DNA of 64,000 bases. Source: Clostridia bacterium. GTDB taxonomy: Bacteria; Bacillota; Clostridia; Monoglobales; Monoglobaceae. Of this stretch, positions 15,978 through 25,703 are shown in pieces. The notes under the pieces were generated by a model. It did no database searches and was not told the origin of the DNA. It saw only the letters and a list, made by a program, of their open reading frames with translations. A program made the translations under genes and the position numbers. Where the stretch lies: the NCBI GenBank assembly GCA_017622215.1, contig JAGARO010000004.1, positions 62,001 to 126,000 of the forward strand. Reading direction: 5' to 3'. Each line of letters opens with the position of its first letter. Positions within the stretch are counted from its first letter, which is position 1.

Positions 15978-17026
15978 TATTTCTTCTTTGCAGGCTTAGG
16001 AATTGCATTTACGCCCTCATCCTCAGGCTTCTGCGGAATTGAAAGACCTGCAGTTTCCCTGATTTTGTTCTCGATTTCAAGACAAAGTTCTGTATTTTCG
16101 GCAAGAAGAGCCTTAACAGCCTCTCTGCCCTGACCCAACTTGTCGCCGTTGTAGGAGAACCATGCGCCAGATTTCTGGATAATGTCTAAATCTACGCCTA
16201 CGTCAATGATATTGCCTTCCTTTGAGATGCCTTCGCCGTACATAATATCGAATTCAGCTTCTTTGAAAGGAGGAGCAACCTTATTCTTAACAACCTTAAC
16301 TCTTGTGCGGTTACCTGTCATCTGTCCGTCGCTCTTTAAGGTTTCAATACGTCTTACATCAAGACGAACTGATGCATAGAACTTAAGAGCACGTCCACCA
16401 GGTGTAGTTTCAGGGTTGCCGAAAAGAACGCCAACCTTTTCACGAAGCTGGTTAATAAAGATTGCAGTTGTGTTTGATTTTGCGATAACACCTGCAAGCT
16501 TTCTGAGTGCCTGGGACATAAGTCTTGCCTGAAGACCTACGTGGGAGTCCCCCATAAGACCTTCAATTTCCTGCTTTGGAACGAGAGCTGCAACAGAGTC
16601 GATTACGATAACATCGATAGCGCCAGAACGAACAAGCTGTTCAGTAATTTCAAGGGCCTGTTCACCTGTGTCAGGCTGTGAAACGATAAGATTGTCGATA
16701 TCTACTCCAAGCTTTTCTGCGTAAACAGGGTCTAAAGCGTGTTCCGCGTCGATAAACGCAGCCTCTCCCCCAAGCTTCTGTACTTCAGCTGCCACGTGAA
16801 GAGCGACAGTTGTTTTACCTGAGGATTCAGGCCCGTAGATTTCAATTATTCTGCCTCTTGGAATACCGCCGATTCCGAGGGCAATGTCAAGGGACAAAGC
16901 GCCTGTAGGAATAGCCTCTACATCAACATGAGTTTTTTCGCCAAGTCGCATAACAGCCCCTGCGCCGTACTGTTTTTCAATCTGTCCGAATACGCTCTCA
17001 AGAGCCTTTCTTTTTTCATCATTCAT
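15977..17026 (-). CDS. recA: Recombinase RecA
   Basis: 349 residues. Walker [14 protein letters not shown], Walker [14 protein letters not shown], the L2-loop region [21 protein letters not shown] and the short Lys-rich tail. Forms filaments on single-stranded DNA, drives strand exchange and triggers LexA cleavage. Preceded by AGGAGGTAAC. I see no clear LexA box directly upstream; the upstream gene is only 19 bases away. Confidence 0.98.
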   Translation of the reverse strand: MNDEKRKALESVFGQIEKQYGAGAVMRLGEKTHVDVEAIPTGALSLDIALGIGGIPRGRIIEIYGPESSGKTTVALHVAAEVQKLGGEAAFIDAEHALDPVYAEKLGVDIDNLIVSQPDTGEQALEITEQLVRSGAIDVIVIDSVAALVPKQEIEGLMGDSHVGLQARLMSQALRKLAGVIAKSNTTAIFINQLREKVGVLFGNPETTPGGRALKFYASVRLDVRRIETLKSDGQMTGNRTRVKVVKNKVAPPFKEAEFDIMYGEGISKEGNIIDVGVDLDIIQKSGAWFSYNGDKLGQGREAVKALLAENTELCLEIENKIRETAGLSIPQKPEDEGVNAIPKPAKKK

Positions 17027-17045
17027 AAGAGTTACCTCCTTAAAT

Positions 17046-17528
17046 TTATCTGTTATTTACAATATCTACGGATTGCAGATATATTTCGTCCAATGCTTTT
17101 TGAACGGTTTTGCTCCGTATTTCATCTCTTGTGCCTGATAACATAAGCTTAATTGCTATATGGGTTCGTTTTGTTTTAATTCCAAGATATACAAGTCCCA
17201 CAGGCTTTTCTTCCGTGCCACCGCCCGGGCCTGCAATGCCTGTTATTGAAACTGCAATGTCGGATTTAAACTTTTTATATGCACCAAGGCACATTTCCAT
17301 AGCAGTTTCGGGAGAAACTGCGCCATATTTTCTAAGGGTTGAGCTTTTAACCTTTAATTCCCTGTGCTTTACAGAGTTTGCATAGGAAACTATGCTTCCG
17401 TCAAAGCAGGCAGAAGAGCCTGGCACGGCTGTAATTGTCGATGCCAAAAGTCCTCCTGTACAGCTTTCTGCACAGGTAACTGTAAGATGGTTTTCAATTA
17501 AATATGAAACTACTTCGTTGTTATTCAC
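17046..17528 (-). CDS. CinA C-terminal domain protein (nicotinamide-nucleotide amidohydrolase, PncC-like)
   Basis: 160 residues from GTG 17528, chosen for GAGG about 10 bases upstream; ATG 17543 is possible but has a weaker site. Signature [16 protein letters not shown], then [23 protein letters not shown]. Only the deamidase half of CinA is present; the N-terminal MocF-like domain is missing, as in standalone PncC. Deamidates nicotinamide mononucleotide for NAD recycling. Overlaps the end of thiI and precedes recA, the classic cinA-recA order. Confidence 0.9.
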   Translation of the reverse strand: MNNNEVVSYLIENHLTVTCAESCTGGLLASTITAVPGSSACFDGSIVSYANSVKHRELKVKSSTLRKYGAVSPETAMEMCLGAYKKFKSDIAVSITGIAGPGGGTEEKPVGLVYLGIKTKRTHIAIKLMLSGTRDEIRSKTVQKALDEIYLQSVDIVNNR

Positions 17529-18690
17529 AGACAACAACCTCATCTCTTGCTATTGCATCGTCAAGCATAGCCTCGATGTCGCCTAAAAGGAGCTCTGCCT
17601 CTTCAATTTCCGCAAGGGTAGGCTTTGTTTTAGGATGCTTTGGTACGAATATTGTGCAACAATCCTCAAATGGTTGGATTGAAGTTTCAAATGCACCGAT
17701 TTTCTTTGAAATTGTAACGATTTCTTCCTTGTCCATACCGATACAAGGACGGAAAACAGGGAGACTCACAGCGCTGTCGGTACAAACAAGACTTTCCATA
17801 GTCTGACTTGCAACCTGTCCGATGCTTTCCCCTGTAATAAGTGCCTGTGCATTATTTGCCACAGCAATTTTTTCTGCAATTCTCATCATAAGGCGTCTCA
17901 TAATAACTGTAAGGTAATTTTCAGGACATTTTTCAATAATTGCAAGCTGAATTTCGGTAAATGGCACAACGTGAACATTTATTCTGCCACAGTATTTTGC
18001 CATAATTCTTGCAAGGTCTAAAACCTTGTCCCTTGCTCTGTCGCTGGTGTATGGATGACTGTGGAAATGCACAGCCTCAAGGCATACCCCTCGTTTACAA
18101 ATCATCCAGCCTGCAACAGGGCTGTCAATACCGCCGGAGAGGAGAATGGCTGCCTTTCCGTTACTTCCAAGTGGCATACCTCCTGCTCCACGGATTTTTC
18201 TTGTGTAAACATATGCCTTGTCCCTTATTTCTACATTAACCATAATTTCAGGGTTGTGAACATCAACCTTTAAGTCGTTAATATTTTTAAGGATTCTTCC
18301 GCCCATTTCACGGGATAACTGCGGGGAGTTAAGAGGGAAGCTCTTATCTTCCCTCTTTGACTCAACCTTAAATGTTTTTTGTGTTGTACGATACTCTCTT
18401 ATAAGCTCTACGGCTGTTTTTTCAATTTCATCAAGATCCTTTTCGCATTTAACAACAGGACAGATATTTGCAATTCCGAATATCTTTGACAAAACTGAAA
18501 GAACTTCTTCTGTATCAATTTCGCAAAGAGGTTCAACGTAAATTGTAGACTGTGAACAGCGTACAGAGAAGTTGCCAAGCTTTGAAAGGCGTCGTTTAAT
18601 TGTGTTTAAGAGTTTTTTCTCAAAGGCTGGTTTGTTAAGACCCTTGAGAGCAAGCTCACCGTATTTTAATAAGAATAAATCAGTTTTCAT
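17521..18690 (-). CDS. thiI: tRNA 4-thiouridine sulfurtransferase ThiI
   Basis: 389 residues: ferredoxin-like domain and THUMP domain (residues 1-165, with FPLNSPQLSREMGGRI), then a PP-loop ATPase with ILLSGGIDSPVAGWMI. The C-terminal rhodanese domain of enteric ThiI is absent, as is usual in Firmicutes, where sulfur is taken directly from a dedicated cysteine desulfurase. The gene for such an enzyme lies immediately upstream. Confidence 0.95.
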   Translation of the reverse strand: MKTDLFLLKYGELALKGLNKPAFEKKLLNTIKRRLSKLGNFSVRCSQSTIYVEPLCEIDTEEVLSVLSKIFGIANICPVVKCEKDLDEIEKTAVELIREYRTTQKTFKVESKREDKSFPLNSPQLSREMGGRILKNINDLKVDVHNPEIMVNVEIRDKAYVYTRKIRGAGGMPLGSNGKAAILLSGGIDSPVAGWMICKRGVCLEAVHFHSHPYTSDRARDKVLDLARIMAKYCGRINVHVVPFTEIQLAIIEKCPENYLTVIMRRLMMRIAEKIAVANNAQALITGESIGQVASQTMESLVCTDSAVSLPVFRPCIGMDKEEIVTISKKIGAFETSIQPFEDCCTIFVPKHPKTKPTLAEIEEAELLLGDIEAMLDDAIARDEVVVCE

Positions 18691-18699
18691 AAGTGTCTC

Positions 18700-19848
18700 C
18701 TATTTGAATTTCATAAGCTTTCGAAGAGATGAAACAGCCACTTTAAGCCTGTCTAAAGTATAGTTGATTTCCTCTTCTGTGTTAAATTCCGAAAGGCTGA
18801 AGCGGAGTGTTCCGTCGATTAACTGCGGGTCAAGACCGATAGCAGTCATAACATAGCTTGGGCCTTTCTTGTGGCTTGAACAGGCACTTCCTGAGGATAC
18901 ATAAATTCCGTCATTTTCAAGGGTGTGAAGAAGAACCTCGGAGCGTGTGCCGCGGAATGAAACATTTAGAATATGGGGAGCGGAGTTTTCAGGTGTGTTA
19001 ACCGAAACATCCGAAATCTCTCTTAAAATTCCGTCTTTAAGGCTGTTTCTTAAAAAGCGTACCTTATTCATTTTTTCACAAAGGTTATCAGTCGCCATTT
19101 TGGTTGCAATTCCAAAACCATAGATTCCCTGCACATTTTCAGTTCCCGGACGGAGATTTTTCTGCTGTCCGCCTCCGAAAAGGATAGGGGAAATCCTTGT
19201 ACCTTTTCTTACATAGAGTCCACCAACGCCCTTTGGCCCGTGAATTTTGTGAGAACTAAAGGAAATCATATCAGCTCCCGTAGAGGAAACTGTAAATGGA
19301 ATTTTTCCCAGAGCCTGAACAGCGTCAATGTGAAACACGGCATTTGGATTAACAGATTTTAATAATCTGCACATTTCTTCTACTGGTTGAATTGAGCCTG
19401 TTTCGTTGTTTACAAGCATAGCTGTAACTAAGATTGTGTCGTTTCTTAAAAGCTTTTTATATCTTTCTATATCAACCTCACCGTTTTTATTAACAGGGGC
19501 ATATTCAATAATAAACCCGGAGTTCTTAAGACTTTCCAGAGTATTAAGCACAGCAGGGTGTTCCACCTGTGTACTTATTATATGTCTTCCGCGGTTAGCT
19601 GCCGCAGCACCTCTTAAAGCGAGGTTGTCGGACTCAGTTCCACCGGAGGTAAAGAAGATTTCTTCCGGGTCGGCTTTAATTGCCTCTGCCAAAGCAATTT
19701 GAGCAGATTTTATAAGCTTTTCAGCCTCAATGCCTTTTCTGTGAAGTGAGGAAGGGTTTCCGAAATTGTTATACATTGCGTCCGCCATAGCATCCACAAC
19801 TTCCTTGTAAGGACGGGTTGTAGAGCTGTTATCCAGATACACTTCCAT
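18700..19848 (-). CDS. Cysteine desulfurase (NifS/IscS-like, probable ThiI partner)
   Basis: 382 residues, PLP enzyme of fold type I. DNSSTTRPYKEVVDAM at the start, FTSGGTESDNLA, the PLP lysine in SFSSHKIHGPKGVGGLYV, and the active-site Cys in SSGSACSSHKKGP. The long SGSACSS loop is that of group I (NifS/IscS) enzymes. Only 9 bases upstream of thiI, so the likely role is sulfur donation for 4-thiouridine; in Bacillus this dedicated enzyme is NifZ. Confidence 0.93.
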   Translation of the reverse strand: MEVYLDNSSTTRPYKEVVDAMADAMYNNFGNPSSLHRKGIEAEKLIKSAQIALAEAIKADPEEIFFTSGGTESDNLALRGAAAANRGRHIISTQVEHPAVLNTLESLKNSGFIIEYAPVNKNGEVDIERYKKLLRNDTILVTAMLVNNETGSIQPVEEMCRLLKSVNPNAVFHIDAVQALGKIPFTVSSTGADMISFSSHKIHGPKGVGGLYVRKGTRISPILFGGGQQKNLRPGTENVQGIYGFGIATKMATDNLCEKMNKVRFLRNSLKDGILREISDVSVNTPENSAPHILNVSFRGTRSEVLLHTLENDGIYVSSGSACSSHKKGPSYVMTAIGLDPQLIDGTLRFSLSEFNTEEEINYTLDRLKVAVSSLRKLMKFK

Positions 19849-19882
19849 TGGGATTACCTCCTACTTATACATATACAAGTTT

Positions 19883-19911
19883 ATTATACTATAAAAATCT
19901 CCAGATTTCAA
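19883..19911 (-). promoter_or_regulatory. Promoter of the cysteine desulfurase-thiI-recA cluster
   Basis: Minus strand TTGAAA (19906-19911), 17-base spacer, TATAAT (19883-19888), followed by AGGAGG before the ATG at 19848. Confidence 0.7.
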
Positions 19912-19983
19912 TTAAAAAATATAATAAACCTAATATTATTTTATGAGAAATAATATGGAAAAGTTACGGAATTTTCAAAATAA

Positions 19984-20008
19984 AAAACGCATCGTAAAGA
20001 TGCGTTTT
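19984..20008 (-). terminator. Terminator of divIVA
   Basis: AAAACGCATC, loop GTAAA, GATGCGTTTT. A second unassigned hairpin (ATATTATTT, six-base loop, AAATAATAT) lies at 19933-19956 in the same gap. Confidence 0.8.
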
Positions 20009-20011
20009 AAA

Positions 20012-20623
20012 TTACTGTATTTTTCTTTCAGAGTTGTTTGTTCTTATTACCCTGATTGGAATTTTCTTGATAACTTCCTTGAAAGGCTCAACAGGTGAAG
20101 CTTTCTTGTTTTCTTCAATTGTAGAGTCCACGTAGGATGTTTCTCCTGAAAGCTGTGTTTCAAAGGATGAAAGATTTTCTTCAAACTTTTTAATAGCGTC
20201 TAAAGACTGCTTGCGGATAGCATAGATTTCCCCTCTTAGGTTGTTGATTTTTTGTGCTTCCTGTGCATAGTAGTTTCTTATTTCGCGACGCTTAATTTCG
20301 ATTTCCTTATTAGCTCTTGATTTAAGCTCCTCAATTTCTTCAGCAGCCTCAGCTCTCATTCTTGACGCATCCGATTTCGCATCGTTAACAATGCGATTAG
20401 CGGATTTCTGTGCATTTTCAAGGACATCGAGAATCATTTCGCGGTTAGCCTGAAGCTTGTCATGTTCAATAGTAATGTTACGGAGCTTTGTTTCTAAGTT
20501 TTCAATTTTCTCGTCTTTTTCCTGTAATTTTGCAGAAAATTCGCTGTCAAGTCTCTCGATATAGTTGTTTACGCCGGATTTTGAGTATCCGAATAAAGCT
20601 TTTCTGAATAACTTGCCACTCAT
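20012..20623 (-). CDS. DivIVA-domain coiled-coil protein
   Basis: 203 residues. The DivIVA N-terminus is visible in KALFGYSKSGVNNYIERLD, followed by an almost continuous charged coiled coil (residues 25-165: EKDEKIENLETKLRN, ANREMILDVLENAQKSA, SRANKEIEIKRREIRNYYAQ). Such proteins bind negatively curved membrane at poles and septa and recruit division, growth or sporulation partners. Which of the DivIVA, GpsB or SepIVA roles applies cannot be told. Monocistronic, with its own promoter and terminator. Confidence 0.85.
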   Translation of the reverse strand: MSGKLFRKALFGYSKSGVNNYIERLDSEFSAKLQEKDEKIENLETKLRNITIEHDKLQANREMILDVLENAQKSANRIVNDAKSDASRMRAEAAEEIEELKSRANKEIEIKRREIRNYYAQEAQKINNLRGEIYAIRKQSLDAIKKFEENLSSFETQLSGETSYVDSTIEENKKASPVEPFKEVIKKIPIRVIRTNNSERKIQ

Positions 20624-20659
20624 ATTGTAACCTCCGCTTAACAGAATTTTAACATAAAT

Positions 20660-20688
20660 ATAATATCATATTTTTAGGACACAGTCAA
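20660..20688 (-). promoter_or_regulatory. Promoter of divIVA-like gene
   Basis: Minus strand TTGACT (20683-20688), 17-base spacer, TATTAT (20660-20665), leading to GGAGG ahead of the ATG. Confidence 0.7.
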
Positions 20689-20705
20689 CATTTTTGTAAT
20701 TTTAT

Positions 20706-20734
20706 TTGAAAAAAGAAAAAAATTGTGGTAAAAT
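20706..20734 (+). promoter_or_regulatory. Promoter of the HD-domain gene
   Basis: TTGAAA (20706-20711), 17-base spacer, TAAAAT (20729-20734), then AAGGAGAG before the ATG at 20756. Back to back with the divIVA promoter. Confidence 0.65.
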
Positions 20735-20755
20735 GAGCACAAGGAGAGTGAAAAT

Positions 20756-21937
20756 ATGATTAAAAAATCTCTTATAGAATTTATTTTTGAAGCAAGCTCC
20801 ATTGAAAGATGGAATGACCATATAAGACCCTCAAGGGGTTTTACAGAGCTTGACAAACAGGCTCACAAGATGCAGTACGCCTATGTTCTCGGCAATTTGG
20901 CGGAGAATATTGATAAAAGAAAGCTGATTGAGGGAGGGATTTTTGAGCTTCTCCACAGACTTGTGCTGACAGATATTAAACCTCCTGTTTTTCATCAGCT
21001 TACCGAGGAAAAAGGTGCCCAGATAAATAAGTGGGTTTTAGATGTTGTTAAGAATGATATTGAGACTCTGCCGGGAGATTTTATGGGAAAATTCAGGGAA
21101 TATTTTATGAATCCTGAATATGCGAGGGAGGAGAAAAAAGTCCTTGAGGCAGCCCACTACCTTGCCACAAAATGGGAGTTTGACATAATTTACGGAATGT
21201 GCACAACATATTACGGAATTGAAGACACAAAGCTTGAAATTATGAGGAAGATTGACTCCTTTAAGGATTTCGACTTTTTCAAAAAATACAGGGACGATAA
21301 AAATCTTGAAGCCTTTACAAACCTTATCGGCGAGCTCCGATTTCAGCAGAGATGGTCAAGATGCCCGAGAATTCCTGCTACATCAGTTATGGGACATACA
21401 ATTATTGTTGCAATAATGGCATATTTTTGCTCCATTGAAATGGGTGCGGGAGATATAAGAACTGTAAACAACTTCTTTGGCGGACTTTTTCACGATATGC
21501 CTGAAGTTTTAACAAGGGATATTGTATCCCCTGTCAAAAGGTCGGTTGAGGGACTTGACGAACTTATTAAGGAAATTGAAGATAACCAGATGAAAAAAAC
21601 CATTTATCCGCTTTTACCTGCAAGCTGGCATAAGGATGTATATTATTATACGATTGATGAATTCAGGAGCAAAATCCGAATTGAGGGAAAAACAGAATTT
21701 ACTACAACTGAGGAAATTTCGGCAAAATATAACGCTGATAAATTTGATGCTATTGACGGAGAGATTTTAAAGGGATGTGATGAATTTGGTGCATATATCG
21801 AAACTTATTTTTCACATATTACAGGGATAACCTCCCATACCTTAAGAGATGCAAACCGCGATCTATACGAAAAATATAAGCATAAAATCATAGGCGGAAT
21901 TGATTTTGGTTTACTTTTTGACTATTTCAGAATATAA
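20756..21937 (+). CDS. HD-domain hydrolase (YfbR-like)
   Basis: 393 residues. The centre holds an HD phosphohydrolase core: SVMGHTIIVAIMAYF (first His), FFGGLFHDMPEVLTRDIVSP (the HD pair) and a later Asp in KFDAIDGEILKGCDEFGAYIE. This pattern is closest to YfbR-type 5'-deoxynucleotidases, but the protein is about twice their size, with an extra N-terminal helical region (residues 1-185). Substrate not decidable. Single gene between divIVA and a sporulation pair. Confidence 0.75.
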   Translation: MIKKSLIEFIFEASSIERWNDHIRPSRGFTELDKQAHKMQYAYVLGNLAENIDKRKLIEGGIFELLHRLVLTDIKPPVFHQLTEEKGAQINKWVLDVVKNDIETLPGDFMGKFREYFMNPEYAREEKKVLEAAHYLATKWEFDIIYGMCTTYYGIEDTKLEIMRKIDSFKDFDFFKKYRDDKNLEAFTNLIGELRFQQRWSRCPRIPATSVMGHTIIVAIMAYFCSIEMGAGDIRTVNNFFGGLFHDMPEVLTRDIVSPVKRSVEGLDELIKEIEDNQMKKTIYPLLPASWHKDVYYYTIDEFRSKIRIEGKTEFTTTEEISAKYNADKFDAIDGEILKGCDEFGAYIETYFSHITGITSHTLRDANRDLYEKYKHKIIGGIDFGLLFDYFRI

Positions 21938-21966
21938 AAAAAGAGAGGTAACAACCTCTCTTTTTT
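21936..21966. terminator. Bidirectional terminator between the HD gene and ytvI
   Basis: AGAGAGGT, loop AACA, ACCTCTCT, with A6 before and T6 after. Confidence 0.88.
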
Positions 21967-23041
21967 AGTTCCATAAATGAATTGTACCGCTTTTGTTCAG
22001 GGCAATTAAGATGTTTGTGAAAATCGGAAGGAGTATCATTCCGAAAACGCCCATCCATAAAAAGCCGATGTAGATTGCGATAAGTGTAACAACAGGGTGT
22101 TGTCCAAGCTGTGCGCCAACAATTCTTGGCTCGATAATCTGTCTTATCAAAAGCACTGCAACATAGATGATTGCAAGTCCGATTCCGCGGAATATGTTTC
22201 CCTGAATAAGTGAGATAATTGCCCAGGGGATAACAACCGTTCCCGTTCCCAGAATAGGGAAAATATCTATAAGCGCAATAAGAATTGCAAGAACGATTGC
22301 GTTGTTTATTCCAAGGATTGTAAAGCCGATAAACAGCTCGATTGAAGTAATAAGTATTAAAATTCCGTAGGCTCTTAAATATGAACCAACAGCGGAAATT
22401 ATGGTTAAGCGGATGTCGCTTATTGTTCCCCTGTACTTTTCAGGAACCTGTTTTTTAATAAAACCCTTTACCTTGTCATAATCAGATGAAATAAAGATTG
22501 ATGAAAGGATTGTGAATATAAAGGATATGAGGATTAAAGGGAGATTTGACGAAATCCCTGCAATTTTACCCACAGCTGTAGTTGAAATCTTAACAACATT
22601 TCCTCCAAGGGTAGAAATAAGGCTCTTTGACATATTTTCAATCTCCCCTAAAACTTCAGGAGAAATCTGTCTTGAAAGGTCAGTAAACCAGTTGACTATA
22701 TCCATAATAAGAGGATAAATGTTGAATTTATAGAAATCAGGAAGCCCTGAAAACAGTCCTATAAGCGAAGTGATAAGTTTTGCACCCAAAATCCAGATAA
22801 GGAAAAATAAAAGGGCATAAAACAGGAGCAAAACAAAAACAGAAACAATTTTTCTGTGTATTTTGCATTTTACAGATATAAAATCTACAACAGGCTTTAC
22901 AATTCTTGCAAAAGCAAAACCTAAGATGAAAGGTATAAGCCATTTAAAAGCATATTTAAAACCAAAAAAGGCAAGAGTTAAAATCAACGCAAAATAGAAT
23001 ATGTTGATAATAAACTTTCTTCTTGATTCAACCTTTTCCAT
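21965..23041 (-). CDS. AI-2E family membrane protein, sporulation YtvI-like
   Basis: 358 residues from ATG 23041, which has AAGGAAGTG just upstream; the frame extends to 23074 without a ribosome binding site. About eight hydrophobic segments, with the family block ALIDIFPILGTGTVVIPWAI and GAQLGQHPVVTLIAIYIGFLWMG written here as its key parts. Placement directly after spoIIR supports the YtvI sporulation subfamily over an autoinducer-2 exporter. YtvI-type proteins belong to the mother-cell programme in Bacillus. Confidence 0.82.
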   Translation of the reverse strand: MEKVESRRKFIINIFYFALILTLAFFGFKYAFKWLIPFILGFAFARIVKPVVDFISVKCKIHRKIVSVFVLLLFYALLFFLIWILGAKLITSLIGLFSGLPDFYKFNIYPLIMDIVNWFTDLSRQISPEVLGEIENMSKSLISTLGGNVVKISTTAVGKIAGISSNLPLILISFIFTILSSIFISSDYDKVKGFIKKQVPEKYRGTISDIRLTIISAVGSYLRAYGILILITSIELFIGFTILGINNAIVLAILIALIDIFPILGTGTVVIPWAIISLIQGNIFRGIGLAIIYVAVLLIRQIIEPRIVGAQLGQHPVVTLIAIYIGFLWMGVFGMILLPIFTNILIALNKSGTIHLWN

Positions 23042-23087
23042 ATAATCACTTCCTTTCCTTATAGTATCACACATTTGGCGAATTCTG

Positions 23088-23696
23088 TCAAGGAGTTATT
23101 TTTTCAATAAGTTCAAGGATTTTAAAACGAAATTCCACAGGCAAAGTGTCTTCGGATGCAATCAATTCATACTCAAAAGGGGAAAGGGAGGATTTTAGGG
23201 TTTCCTTTCCTGACCTGACAGTGGCCTCGTCCACAAAACACAAAGGGGGATACATAACGCACCACCAGTTTTTCCCTGCTCCCTCGCCGATTAGGATTTT
23301 GACTGCGTCATAGTCCCCTGCGGGAAGAACTATGTTTTGGTATCTTTTAACAGGAAATTTTTCCCTTTCTACAACAGCTTTCACAGGGTAGGAAAACCCG
23401 AGTCGGGCAATTTCTTTTTCTGCAATTTCTTCAATAGCTGAAAGATTTTCCTCTGCGATATCAAGGGTTTCCTGACGGGATTTTGCATCTTCAAAGAGGT
23501 GGGCACAGTCCCTTAAAACTGCATTACGGACAGAAATTTTAAGACTCTGGTCAGCTTCTGAATCGCTGTTTGCAATAATGTGTAGGCGGAGCAGGGAATT
23601 TTCGATACTTTTCTTTGCTGAAACGGAATATGTAAAGCAAGAAACAAATACTATAAAGATAAGGGTTAAAGCTAAAAAACGGGGTTTGTTAATCAT
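23088..23696 (-). CDS. spoIIR: Stage II sporulation protein R
   Basis: 202 residues. Signal peptide (LALTLIFIVFVSCFTYSVSA) and the family core LLRLHIIANSDSEADQSLK, VRNAVLRDC and NWWCVMYPPLCFVDE. SpoIIR is secreted from the forespore into the intermembrane space and activates SpoIIGA, which cleaves pro-sigma-E. It is strong evidence for an endospore former. Upstream on the minus strand GTATA followed 14 bases later by GTCTATAATC weakly resembles a sigma-F promoter, which would suit this gene. Confidence 0.94.
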   Translation of the reverse strand: MINKPRFLALTLIFIVFVSCFTYSVSAKKSIENSLLRLHIIANSDSEADQSLKISVRNAVLRDCAHLFEDAKSRQETLDIAEENLSAIEEIAEKEIARLGFSYPVKAVVEREKFPVKRYQNIVLPAGDYDAVKILIGEGAGKNWWCVMYPPLCFVDEATVRSGKETLKSSLSPFEYELIASEDTLPVEFRFKILELIEKITP

Positions 23697-23764
23697 AGTT
23701 TTACCTCACAGTTTAAATTTGTGTTACAAATTGATTATAGACAGAAAAAAATAGTTTATACATA

Positions 23765-23793
23765 TTGATTTTTCGCTTAAAAAGGAGTAAAAT
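23765..23793 (+). promoter_or_regulatory. Promoter of the ddl-murI operon
   Basis: TTGATT (23765-23770), 17-base spacer, TAAAAT (23788-23793). Transcription should begin near 23800, which rules out the ATG at 23797 and points to ATG 23836 as the ddl start. Confidence 0.65.
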
Positions 23794-23835
23794 ATAATGG
23801 ATAAAGTGGGTAATTATGTTTTGGAGGTGAACAGA

Positions 23836-24891
23836 ATGGATAAACTTAAGGTTTGCGTTATTTTCGGAGGAGCTTCTTCCGAGCATGATGTATCAAGGGT
23901 ATCTGTTAAAACTGTTCTTAATAATATAGACAGAGAAAAGTACGATGTGATTACAATCGGAATTACAAAGGACGGACAGTGGCTTCTTTATGAGGGGGAT
24001 ATTGAAACAATCTCCGAAGATAACTGGCTTGACTTTGCAAAGACACAGGCTATTGTTTCTCCTGACAGAAACGATAAGGCAATAATTGTTTTGGGCGAAA
24101 AAACTGAAAAAATAAAGATTGATGTTGCATACCCTGTTCTTCACGGCAAGAACGGAGAGGACGGTACAATTCAGGGACTTTTTGCTTTGGCTGGTATCCC
24201 TTGTGCAGGTGGCGGAGTTATCGGCTCTGCAGTTTGTATGGATAAATGTATGGCAAAAATCCTCTTTGAAAAAGCAGGAATTCCACAGGCAGACTGGGTT
24301 GAAGTCAAGTGCTGTGATGAGCCTGACTTTGAGCTTATGGAGAAAAAGCTCGGCTATCCTATGTTTGTAAAACCGTCGTCGGCAGGCTCATCTGTTGGCG
24401 TTACAAAGGCAAATAACAGAGAAGAATTAAAGAGCGGTATTGCACTTGCACTCCAGCACGACTATAAGGTGCTTGTTGAGGAATGTGTAAACTGCCGTGA
24501 GATTGAAAGCGCAGTTATGGGCAATCACAACCCTGTTGTGTCTGAAAACTTGGGTGAAATTATGCCTGCAAAGGAATTTTACGATTTTGATGCAAAATAT
24601 AATGACGAAAATTCAAAGACAAAAATCCCTGCAGACTTGCCAACAGAAACAGTTGAAAAAATAAAGGAATATGCGAAGAAGGCATATAAGATTACAGAGT
24701 GCAGAGGCTACTCAAGAGTTGACTTTTTTGTTGACAGGGAAACAGGTGAAATTAAATTAAATGAAATAAATACAATTCCCGGCTATACACCAATAAGTAT
24801 GTATCCAAAGCTTTGGATGGACTGCGGTGTAGATATAAAAGAACAGATAAATAAACATATTGAATATGCTTTGGAGGAGTCAAATGGATAA
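23836..24891 (+). CDS. ddl: D-alanine-D-alanine ligase
   Basis: 351 residues from ATG 23836 (GGAGGTG upstream). ATP-grasp enzyme: VIFGGASSEHDVSRVS at the N-terminus, HGKNGEDGTIQGLFAL, VKPSSAGSSVGVTKA for nucleotide binding, and the metal-binding end GEIKLNEINTIPGYTPISMYP. Joins two D-Ala for the peptidoglycan pentapeptide. The substrate-loop region KEFYDFDAKYNDE has the Tyr and Phe typical of ligases that make D-Ala-D-Ala rather than D-Ala-D-Lac. Overlaps murI by 8 bases. Confidence 0.95.
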   Translation: MDKLKVCVIFGGASSEHDVSRVSVKTVLNNIDREKYDVITIGITKDGQWLLYEGDIETISEDNWLDFAKTQAIVSPDRNDKAIIVLGEKTEKIKIDVAYPVLHGKNGEDGTIQGLFALAGIPCAGGGVIGSAVCMDKCMAKILFEKAGIPQADWVEVKCCDEPDFELMEKKLGYPMFVKPSSAGSSVGVTKANNREELKSGIALALQHDYKVLVEECVNCREIESAVMGNHNPVVSENLGEIMPAKEFYDFDAKYNDENSKTKIPADLPTETVEKIKEYAKKAYKITECRGYSRVDFFVDRETGEIKLNEINTIPGYTPISMYPKLWMDCGVDIKEQINKHIEYALEESNG

Positions 24892-25693
24892 TCGTCCTAT
24901 CGGAATATTTGATTCAGGCCTAGGCGGACTGACCTGTGTTAAAGAGGTTATGAAGATTATGCCAAATGAGGATATAATCTACTTTGGGGACACAGGAAGA
25001 GTTCCATACGGAACACGAAGCCGTGATACTGTGATTAAATATGTAAAACAAGATATAAATTTTCTTGAAACCTTCGACATAAAATACATAATTATTGCCT
25101 GTGGAACAGCCAGCAGCGCTGCTCTCCCATTTATTGAGGAGGAGTATGATGCAAAGATTTCAGGGGTGCTTTACCCTGCTGCAAGAGGGGCTGTCAGGGC
25201 AACAAAAAATAAAAAAATCGGCGTAATCGGAACTTCGGGAACAGTAAAATCCGGCAAGTACATCGAGGCAATCCACGAGCTTTTGCCTGACGCACAGGTT
25301 TTCCAGAAAGCTTGTCCTCTTTTTGTGCCCCTTGTTGAAAACGGAATGACAGAGGGTGAGGCTACAAGGCTTATTGCCGAGGGATATTTAAAGGAGCTCC
25401 GTGATGCAGAGGTTGATACAATAATTTTGGGCTGTACCCACTATCCACTTTTGACTGATGTTATAAGAGAAATTGTGGGAGAGGGCGTGGCTTTAATCGA
25501 CAGCGGTGCTGCTGCTGCGGACTTTGCAAGAGAGGATATGGAAAGACTTGGTCTCCTTTCAGACAAAAACGAAAAGGGAACGGCGAAATTTTTTGTAAGC
25601 GACAGCACGGAGAACTTTTCAGAGCTTGGAAGTATGTTCCTCCAGAAAGAAATTGACGGAGACGTGTTTTTTACAGATATAGAAAAATATTGA
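24884..25693 (+). CDS. murI: Glutamate racemase
   Basis: 269 residues from ATG 24884 behind TTGGAGGAG; the frame is open upstream inside ddl. IGIFDSGLGGLTCVKEV, ACGTASSAALPF with the first catalytic Cys (the usual Asn replaced by Gly-Thr-Ala) and LGCTHYPLL with the second. Supplies D-Glu for peptidoglycan. Pairs functionally with ddl just upstream. Confidence 0.93.
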   Translation: MDNRPIGIFDSGLGGLTCVKEVMKIMPNEDIIYFGDTGRVPYGTRSRDTVIKYVKQDINFLETFDIKYIIIACGTASSAALPFIEEEYDAKISGVLYPAARGAVRATKNKKIGVIGTSGTVKSGKYIEAIHELLPDAQVFQKACPLFVPLVENGMTEGEATRLIAEGYLKELRDAEVDTIILGCTHYPLLTDVIREIVGEGVALIDSGAAAADFAREDMERLGLLSDKNEKGTAKFFVSDSTENFSELGSMFLQKEIDGDVFFTDIEKY

Positions 25694-25703
25694 GGTGGAG
25701 CCT

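Noticed and set aside
23797-23835. ATG 23797 as the ddl start
   Set aside because: It lies 4 bases after the -10 box, before or at the predicted transcript start; ATG 23836 has GGAGGTG and matches the family N-terminus.
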